From Tulasnella sp. 424 (taxonomy: Eukaryota > Basidiomycota > Agaricomycetes > Cantharellales > Tulasnellaceae): DNA of 64,000 nucleotides. The notes below the pieces were generated by a model, which was not told the origin of the DNA, did not search any database, and worked only from the letters and a program-made list of their open reading frames with translations. Made by a program: the position numbers and the translations under genes. Shown here in pieces: positions 56,130 through 64,000 of the stretch. The stretch's first letter is position 1. Every line of letters begins with the position of its first letter. Where the stretch lies: the NCBI GenBank assembly GCA_019633425.1, contig WSUB01000001.1, forward strand, positions 372,001-436,000, given 5' to 3'.

Positions 56130-58247
56130 ATGGTCATGCTGAGCGCAGCCTTGCTGATGGAGAAGGCCCGTGCCCTGAACACAGGCTCCACACCAAACAA
56201 CATTCACGTCACTACGCCCCAGAACGGAAGGGTATACACGCTAGACGAAGACAAGAAACGGAAACCTTGCTTCGGGCCACTCAAAAGAAAGAATGGAGCT
56301 CAGCAGGTAGCGTTGTCAGACTGTTCCAACGCTCCGGTAACAGCCACTTTGCCAATCTTCTCTGCCCCTTCCTCCGTGGAGTACAACGTGGCGGCATTCA
56401 AACCCAAGAACCGCGACGAAAAAGTGGATCTATTCAGGTCAATGTCCCACACCACTATCGAAAGGAGGAATATCTTCGCGGACGGACCTGACGTAGCCGG
56501 CACGAAGAACACCAAACCTCCCATTAAAGGCCGACGTCGTGTTAAGACTTGGCGAGTCTATCCCGAGAAAGATATCAGCCCCAAGGCAAGAGCGGAAAGG
56601 TATCCGTGGGTTATTGATGCTGCCGGACGACAGAGATGGGCTGGGCAACTAGATGGAGGGAACGATGGTGGCCATTGGGCGGTGCTGATTCGCCGAGGAA
56701 ACTATTTCGAATTTACGCCACTCAATCGAATCTACCACTTCCGTCCTATGGATCAAGTAGTGGAAAGCCCATCTGACGGAAAGGTCAGTAAAATCATCAA
56801 CATCTTCTAGGGACACCAGACTAAAATATCCTCTCCTCCAAAGCAGCCATCTGCAGCCGGTGTTTCCAACGTTCCGGCAAAGATGAGGTTCAAACTCCCA
56901 GATAACCCGGAGACGCTGTCTTTTAGCCGAAAGTTTGGATCCGGGCGCGCGCCCCATTCCGATGACTTCTCCGAGTTCAGTGGAGTATGTTCTAATCGTT
57001 TAACGCTTCAGTAGAAAGGAAGGCCCTGAGCCCCTCTTTCTTCCATGTAGGACGGAGACATTGACGAGCTTGACTACGCGAGAGACGCGTCTGATGACGA
57101 AGAAATTTACCGCCACGACGGCTTGGCTGAGGACACAGACGAGAGAGAGCTCCAGGTGAGAAAAGGGTCTGGCTCCTTTCCACTATTCTGTACTTACTTG
57201 GAAACATCAAGGAACGTATGAAAAGGGCCCATCTTCTTGACACCGACGGCGGCCAAGATAGAGCCAAGGAACCTAGCGAGGGGCAGGCCGCACAGCGTCA
57301 AGAATTGAGAAAATCACTTAAGGCTATTGCGAAGTACTTTGATCCTCGCACAGAGATGGATGATCCCGACGAGAGTGAGGATGGTGACGAGAGTGAGGAT
57401 GATGAATACATGGTCAAGGTGGGTGTTCATGATCAGGTGCCAATCGCTCTAACACTTCGCCTTCCAGTATCGCCAAGTTGATCTGGAAGACGAACCTTCT
57501 CCAACCCAGTGGCTCATGGGTGTCCAGCCTCAGAAGAATGTTGGAAAGCGTCCAACCTCACCTACTACACCTGACATGACCTGTCTCAGCTCTCCTACAG
57601 TACAAACACCGAAGAAGTCACCATCCAAATCCCGCTGTGTCGGGAACACGAAGGAAGGTCTAGAGCGGGTATTGGACGCCCGGGTTGAGTCTGACCTACT
57701 TCCACCGGGCTCTGGAGCATCCTCGGTCGCCCGCATCGAAGTTCCGCAGGGCAAGCCCGTTCATACTCACGAACGCCCCCACCATAACCGCGTCCATGGT
57801 GCTAGCTCACTTGTAACAGGAGGCCCAATGCCAACCAAGTCTTCTTCTCAAGCTCCTCACATCTCCGTGTTTTCCACTCACGGCAAGGCTACGAAGAGAA
57901 AGGAAGAGACTCTAGCCGACGAACCTGTATCGTCTATCAGGAAAGCGTCTTCTTTAGATCTGCTCTGCTCAACTGTCGACTTGAACCCTTCTCCTAACAA
58001 GAAGAAGAGAACCAACAATCGGCCTCGCCCCCCCTGTCCTACTACCGACGAGCTTATCACTCTACTTCGGGCGAACGGAGGTGCCATGTCGGTTGACGCC
58101 GTCCGCCGATGCTATCAGACTCGCAAATATACAGACAGCAGGGAGATTGTTTCTCAATTTGTCAGAAATTCCCAATTTGTTACGACCTCGAAGCCAGCGC
58201 CGAAGAATATTTGGGTTCACCTGAAGCCTCAGTACATGCTACCTTAG
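56130..58247 (+). CDS. TFG1: Transcription initiation factor TFIIF alpha subunit (RAP74/Tfg1)
   Basis: Large subunit of TFIIF, which binds RNA polymerase II and stabilises the preinitiation complex. The first exon carries the dimerisation region: EKDISPKARAERYPWVIDAA, GRQRWAGQL and GHWAVLIRRGNYFEFTPLNR, which matches the RAP74 N-terminal beta-barrel. The middle is charged and acidic (DESEDGDESEDDEY) as in the family. The C-terminal winged helix is visible as TDELITLLRANGGAMSVDAV, YTDSREIVSQFVRNSQFVTT and NIWVHLKPQYML. Stop ends at 58247. Four introns, with donors at about 56784 and 57418. The translation start could also be the second ATG at 56136. Confidence 0.88.
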
Positions 58248-59077
58248 CCAGCTCTGTTTCTAGCGATCAACTTGAGCTCCCAGCTGTGCTCGTTATCGCT
58301 TCTTCATGCATACTAAGTTCTTGTTCATTTCAGTTTCTGCTTCACATTCCCTCCATTCTTGTCATTCTTACTTATGGACAGCATCCAATCATCCTCTTAC
58401 ATTCACACCACCCACCCCAGCAAACCATCCCAACAACGCTATGAAGATCGCCCTCTTATTGATCCTTGTTATTGTGTGCTCTTGTCTCCAAACTCGAAAT
58501 GCTGTATCCGTCGTTTATTACTACAAATGCATTCTAGCCTCTCTTTAGTACGAAAACGGCCCAAAATCAGAGCCATATCCCATAACACGACGAACGCAGT
58601 GACTCACACCCTTCAGTTTTGACTGGAGGTGTTGGTTCAAAGAACAAGAACCACGATCATTTGAGGACATAAGTGGTGTTGAGGAGCTTAATTTTGGTCA
58701 GAACCGGCAAAGCTGTTTGCTATATCAGCCCCAGGGCCGATGAATTCAAGTGGGCGGCGCGGTGAACGACCCGAGCCCCACGTTGGAGGGCCAAGGGAAG
58801 AGTGGGACACTATCAACGAGAAACAGCGCCTGGAGGGGGTAAAGGCTAATGACTGCAGGATCACGTGATCACGTGATATATGCTGTCGAAAATCTGAACA
58901 TAACGGGGTCTGATTGTTCTTGCTTGGTTCAGATTTCAATTTTCCTGGCTTAGGCGACTTCAACCATTAAGCACCCCCGTCCAGCTATTCTCGACGCCTG
59001 CCTCACATCTTCACTGGTATCCGGGTCCTACAGAATATTGGCATCCTCCCTTACCTGCTGGTGTAGCCGCATTCATC
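58248..59077. other. Intergenic region and NOP58 promoter
   Basis: About 830 bp with no supported gene; small ORFs here lack motifs. It contains an 18-bp perfect palindrome with two CACGTG cores at 58860-58877, about 200 bp before the NOP58 ATG. Confidence 0.6.
58860..58877. promoter_or_regulatory. Double E-box palindrome ATCACGTGATCACGTGAT
   Basis: Two CACGTG hexamers 8 bp centre to centre inside a perfect 18-bp inverted repeat, upstream of NOP58. It is a good candidate site for a bHLH dimer pair; no binding evidence is available from sequence alone. Confidence 0.5.
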
Positions 59078-61359
59078 ATGGTTCTGGTTCTCTACGAGAC
59101 CGCCCTCGGCTTCTGTCTCTTCAAGATGACGGACGAGGGCAAGATTAACAGCAACAAGCTCTGGAAAGATTTCGAAACCCCAGAAAAAGCAGCTTCCTTG
59201 TAAGCTTGATGTGTATGGTCGGGGGACCCCGTTTGGGTCGTTGATATTCTTGGCGTTTAGGCTGAAACTGAAGGCACTGCACCGATTCTCATCGACAGCG
59301 GCGGCTGTGGAGGAAATGTCGGCCATGCAAGAAGGGAAGCTTGGGAAGGGGCTGAAGCAATTCTTGACCGATGAGGTCGTCGGAAAGGGCAAAGGGAAGG
59401 AGAGTCTGGCGGTTGTCGATCCCAAGCTAGGTAGGACGCGTCCTTCCTCCGTTACCCATTTTGTCTGCATTACTAAGGACCAATGATGAAAGGTGCTTCT
59501 ATTGCAAAGAAGCTCTCCATCAAAGTCATCTCCGAGAATTCGACGCTAGACCTTTACCGGGGAATTAGGAGCCAGCTAGCCGCATTGTTGGACGGTCTTG
59601 ACCCTCAAGATCTGTCCACCATGAGTTTGGGTCTCAGCCACTCTCTTTCTCGGTAATTAATCACATCTCCTTTGCCTGCGCGATGTCACAGACTAACTGA
59701 GGTTCCAGATTCAAAGTCAAGTTCTCTCCGGATAAAGTTGACACCATGATTGTGCAAGCAATCGGCCTCTTAGATGACTTGGACAAGGAAATCAACATAT
59801 ACTCTATGCGAGTCAAGGTAATCCCATCGATATCTAGACTTCCGTGATTATTTTCTCATCCCGCCCGCGCTTGACCTTTGTAGGAATGGTACGGTTGGCA
59901 TTTCCCGGAGATGGGCAAGATCATTGTGGACAACCTTGCGTACGCCAAGTGTGTCCGTGCGATGGGTATGCTTGAGCTTGGTTTGGATTTTAAGAGACCA
60001 GTACTGACAACTCGTCCACGTTATCCAGGGCTAAGGACCAATGCCGCCACGACCTCGTTTGCCACTATCCTTCCTGAAGAACTAGAGGAAACACTCAAAG
60101 CCGCTGCTGAGATTAGCATGGGAACAGAAATTGCGGAGTCGGACATCGACCATATCAATTCTCTCTGCGACCAGGTTATCTCGATTACCGAATACAGGGC
60201 TCAGCTCTACGAGTACCTTCGGAATCGGATGAACGCCATTGCACCGAACCTAACAGCCCTTGTCGGAGAGTTGGTCGGAGCTAGGCTAATAGCACATGCT
60301 GGCAGCTTGATGAACTTGGCCAAGGCACCTGCTAGCACCATCCAAATCCTGGGAGCCGAAAAAGCACTGTTTAGGGCCTTGAAAACCAAGCACGACACGC
60401 CAAAGTATGGTCTAATATTCCACGTACGTTCTCGTCGAATAGCTTCAATTGCTATGATTTATTAACATTTATTGGGTTTACAGGCGTCTCTCGTTGGCCA
60501 AGCACCTCCAAAACTCAAGGGCAAGGTATGCGCCCAATCTCGACGAATACCGCAGCCATTACACTAATCATCGGCTCACAGATGGCACGCATGGTTTCCA
60601 CCAAAGCCGCTCTTTCCATCCGCTTGGATGCCATATTCCGTCCAGATGAGAAGTCAGGACCAGAAGCACCGGCAATCGGTATTGAAGCCCGAGCCAAGCT
60701 TGAAAGTCGTCTTCGCGGACTCGAGTTCAGGTCGGATATCAACGGTCCCAGCATTAAGTCTAGCGGGCCTCGGCGAACTTCGAGGTACGAGATGCAAGGC
60801 AACGTCAAGACGTACAATTCGGCTGCGGACTCTGTGAACCTTATCCCGACGGCACGCGATGCTGAGATGGCAAAGTGAGATCGCTTCTGACCCACTTGAC
60901 CTTGAATGGGGGAACTAAATTTTCGCACCTGGATCAGCGGCGTTGCGCACGACTCGGACGACGAGAAGCGCAAGAAAAAGGAGGAAAAGAAGAAGCGCAA
61001 GGAAGAAAAGAAGGCCGCCAAAGCTGCTGCTGACACTTCCGATGTTGAAATGGTGAGCCAAACCAATTTTCTCTCAAGGTGACATCGATCTTACTGATAC
61101 CGCTTTATCCTAGTCTCCGTCAAAACCTGCTGCCGTCGAATCCGAATCCGAGGAAGAGACTCCGGAAGAGCGGGCAGCTCGGAAAGCCGCGAAGAAGGCC
61201 GCTAAAAAGGCTGCTAAGGCGGCTGAGAAGGAGAAGGGGAAATCCAAAAAGCGACCCAGAGACGGTGACGAATCGATGGAAGTTGATTCCGTAGAAGTCA
61301 ATGGTCATGCGGAAGAGAAGCATTCAAAGAAGAAGAAAAAGAAAGCTACCGAATCCTAA
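59078..61359 (+). CDS. NOP58: Nop58, box C/D snoRNP core protein
   Basis: Nucleolar core protein of box C/D snoRNPs that guides 2'-O-methylation of rRNA together with fibrillarin, Nop56 and Snu13. The start [20 protein letters not shown] is canonical. The N-terminal domain continues with [20 protein letters not shown]; the coiled-coil/NOSIC part has [13 protein letters not shown] joined over an intron to [17 protein letters not shown]; the Nop domain has [57 protein letters not shown] and [20 protein letters not shown]. The C-terminal tail is the typical KKE/D region ([14 protein letters not shown]) ending [10 protein letters not shown]. Stop at 61357-61359. Nine or so introns. Clearly Nop58 rather than Nop56 by the N terminus. 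Confidence 0.95.
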
Positions 61360-61780
61360 GTGTGGCCAATGTGATAATTCGAAGCAGATTTGCTATAGCT
61401 GTATGTGTCGTTGTACTTTATTATTGGACAAGGTTTCGTCTTGGTCGCACAGCTTTGCTGTCGGTGGAGCGGGAGGCATTGATCATCTGAAAACATGGAG
61501 TATTCATTGGGCAAGGAACTGCGCTTCAAGTTGTTTCGACGACGTGTGGCCACGTGAACCTCGTCTCCCCAGACGGTCTACCGAATTGTACGCGCGATGA
61601 AGACTCACGGGAGCATGCAATCGTTTCCTCTTTCAGCGCGCCAGGTCTCCAGTCAGATCTCTTCGTCTCCTCGCCCAGGCGTCCATCCGTGTGGCAGGGG
61701 AGGATTTGGTTTCGGGCGGGGAGCAGGGATCTTTCCGCTCCGCGCACGTGACCGCTCTCTGCAACCCCGACCACCACCAC

Positions 61781-62600
61781 ATGAGTAAACGGTATCCTAA
61801 GCTCGAGTACACGTTTCCAGCCATCCCAGACATAGATAGAATTCTTCATGAGTCGAAAACTTCAGGACCCAGGAGGACAGGAGACAGCGGGACGAGTAAT
61901 GAGATCTGTGACCATGACCATCCTACTGGTACGCCCGTGACACTAGAAAAAAGGCAACTAGAAGGCGGGTGAGGCTTATTAGACTCGGCTCTTGAAGATA
62001 CAATGGAAGCTGCCCAGTGGAAGCATGACTTGTACCATCACAGACATAGCACATCGCTAAAGCGCAAAACTCGGGACCTCGAGGAACAAGAAGCCGGACC
62101 CGCGGAAGAGAGCGTCGAAGAGCGACGTTTACGCTTGACCCTTCGCGTAACGAACGATAGACAATACAGGGAGCGTAAAGGAGAAAAGGCTAAAAGACTC
62201 AAGGAAGAAGAGAAGGCGAAGAACCGAGGTATGTTTTGTCATACCTCGATTTTGTGGATTTCTATCGACTACGATTCATTAGCTCTGAACGCCAAGAAAC
62301 CTCGAGGACCCAAGCCAAAGCCAACCAAGGAGGAGACTTGGCTCTCTGAAGGGGTCGAAGTTGCGTGGGTTGAGAAAGGAGTGGCTGAAGGCAGCAAGGA
62401 GGAAGCAAAGCAAAGTAAGCCTCTTCGGTTCACGTACTATCCCTTGCGTGTTGACATAAGCTGCACTCTTAGTTTTCCGATCTCAATTGCAGGAGTCGCG
62501 TGAAGCTCTTGATCTTATTGAGAAGGAGAAAGGGCAAGCTGCAAGTCGGGAACGCGCCAAAAGTGGGAGGTCTTCCGCCTACCATCGGCGTTCAGAGTAG
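61781..62600 (+). CDS. Highly charged helical protein, function unknown
   Basis: I do not recognise this gene. A four-exon model keeps one frame: MSKRYPKLEYTFPAIPDIDR from ATG 61781; an intron from GTACGC to TTATTAG; SALEDTMEAAQWKHDLYHHR with VEERRLRLTLRVTNDRQYRE and KGEKAKRLKEEEKAK; an intron of about 55 nt; LNAKKPRGPKPKPTKEETW; then GTAAGC to CTCTTAG and IFRSQLQESREALDLIEKEK, ending HRRSE with TAG at 62598-62600. The sequence is Lys/Glu/Arg-rich and mostly helical, with an AT-hook-like GRP-type patch (KKPRGPKPK), so a nuclear, DNA- or RNP-linked role is plausible but unproven. A CACGTGA lies about 30 bp before the ATG. Confidence 0.6.
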
Positions 62601-62827
62601 AAGGCTTGTTTACCCTTCTCGGTGCCCTCGGGCTAATGATAGTTGGTCACATAAAGTAACCATTTCTCTCTTCATGAATGATATTGTTTGCTCTAAACGC
62701 CTCTCTTCAATAAGACTTTCATTACTAATTCGACGAGCGGATTGATACAGATATATCAACCGCGATATGAATGCTCGGCGAGTAGATAAGCAATCGCTAG
62801 GAAGCTGTCAGATCTTGGGCATAGCCC

Positions 62828-64000
62828 TTACGAGTACATATCGTCCTGTAACCAACAGGATATCAGGTAAAGGTATTTCTTTGCAAGCATCTTAGTTCAC
62901 GTACCGCGCCAGGTGGCATAAACTCGTCGTTATCGGGCTCTCCGTGTCGTCCGCGAGGACCGAATGGCCCAGCTCCGGGCCCGAACGGACCGCGAGGGCC
63001 AGCAAAACCAGGACCTATCGGATCGAACCTAGCGCCAGGGGGAGCACCCATAGGAGGCAAAAACCCATCTCCGCCCCAAGGTCCGCGCCCTCCACCGATT
63101 CCACCCGAGGCTGGTCCAAGCCGGTCGCGGAAAAGTGGATGATTAGGACCAACGTACATTCCATCTCCATCGTCACCGAACAGAGAAGGAGGAGCGAAAG
63201 GATTACGGGGAATAGGATCAAGGTCGGACCTCCCCACGTTAGGAATGCGGGGTCCGATTCGAAGTGGATCATAGTCGCGAGCAGAGGGGTTAAAAGGCTG
63301 AGGCGGAGGTCCAACTCGTTCAGGAGGAGGACGATCGCGACTGGCAGATGGCCTGCCCTCTACTGCAGGGGCATTGGAACTAGTGGTGGGGTGTATAAGC
63401 GAGTCTCCTCCCAAGTCTACAAGAAATAATGCGAACCTCTCAACTCGCTCCTGATATCCCTCCTTCTGTAAACCTGGCAGCAATTTCTGGAGGATCTTGA
63501 GTTTGTATAGTCCTACAAAGTCTTGGACTCTGGCAGAGGAAATGAAGCAATTCACGAGAGGCTGGCTTGACGATGCCGCGTCGTAAGGGAACGAGGACGG
63601 TGAGAAGTAGTCGTCCGTCGTGATTTCCATACCCTCATTCTTATCGGTCTGATGAGATTAAAAGATCTTGCTTAATACCTCGTGCAATGTACGGGAACTT
63701 AGGAAGGCCCACCTCCAGCGCGATGCCATGGATAACAGATCGCTTGCCCAGCTTAACGATCTTGACGAGGTATTCAAGGCTGCTTTGGGGATGAGAATAT
63801 CTAAATGCATACGATTCCGGAGCTGCTCGATTCCAGGCCTCGGGCAAGACATTGCCATCGCTCTGCTGACGCGGAGACGAGTCGTCCAAGCCAATAAGTC
63901 GGAAATCTAGCCTGGTCATGACGGTATGAATGAGAGCTGCGAGAGCGTCATGATGACTCTGCAAGACCCTCAACTCTCCTGGCAAGAGAGTTGGAAGCAC
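62828..64000 (-). CDS. PI31-like proteasome regulator (PSMF1/Fub1), 5' end outside window
   Basis: Proteasome-binding regulator of the PI31 family. The partial N-terminal FP domain is seen at the window edge: LPTLLPGELRVLQSHHDALA, DFRLIGLDDSS, LPEAWNRAAPESYAFRYSHP and SLEYLVKIVKLGKRSVIHGI. After introns come KLKILQKLLPGLQKEGYQER and the signature Pro/Gly-rich C terminus with DYDPLRIGPRIP, PPMGAPPGARFDPIGP and DNDEFMPPGA. A last mini-exon (DDMYS) after a GTACGT donor and TTACAG acceptor gives the stop at 62828-62830, close to the usual family ending. The true start codon is beyond 64000. Both the FP domain and the HbYX-like C terminus are in vertebrate PI31; here the end is M-Y-S, so HbYX is not exact. 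Confidence 0.85.

Overview
This window is fungal nuclear DNA, most likely from an agaricomycete basidiomycete. Genes are closely packed on both strands, almost all are broken by many introns of about 50-65 nt with GT..AG ends, and the content is typical of that group: a DEP-RGS protein of the FlbA/Thn1 type, a GH18 chitinase with a Ser/Thr-rich linker, a small FtsJ-fold methyltransferase family, and a NACHT-WD40 receptor with near-identical WD repeats. No tRNA, rRNA or CRISPR array could be supported.

Layout. 1-12 kb is conserved housekeeping: UTP12 (runs off the left edge), aspartyl aminopeptidase, a Vps1-type dynamin, an acidic unknown, mitochondrial ferredoxin Yah1 and gamma-tubulin. 12-15.5 kb holds a small unknown ORF and a chitinase. 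15.7-35.8 kb is a dynamic accessory island: two tandem FtsJ-type methyltransferase genes, a third copy, a truncated D-lactate dehydrogenase copy abutting a broken methyltransferase, a poorly coding stretch, then an 11-exon gene whose splice model reads in one frame as protein kinase - helical domain - NACHT - 12 WD40 repeats, and finally a second copy of the same large duplicated block carrying a fourth methyltransferase and the intact D-lactate dehydrogenase. 35.4-45.6 kb returns to conserved genes (D-lactate dehydrogenase, EMC3, a large intronless coiled-coil protein, ketopantoate reductase). 45.6-49.9 kb has no gene I can support. 49.9-64 kb is housekeeping again: the RGS protein, bystin/Enp1, mitochondrial ribosomal protein mL46, TFIIF alpha, Nop58, a charged unknown, and a PI31-like proteasome regulator running off the right edge.

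Functional themes. UTP12, bystin and Nop58 all act in nucleolar ribosome assembly and mL46 is part of the mitochondrial ribosome; several of these and neighbouring genes carry CACGTG-type sites just upstream. The most unusual part is the island: a kinase-fused NLR-like receptor sits between two direct copies of a roughly 3 kb block, an arrangement that could allow deletion or amplification by unequal crossing-over, beside a locally expanded FtsJ family. All gene models were spliced by eye from the sequence; family names come from recognised motifs, not from a database search.
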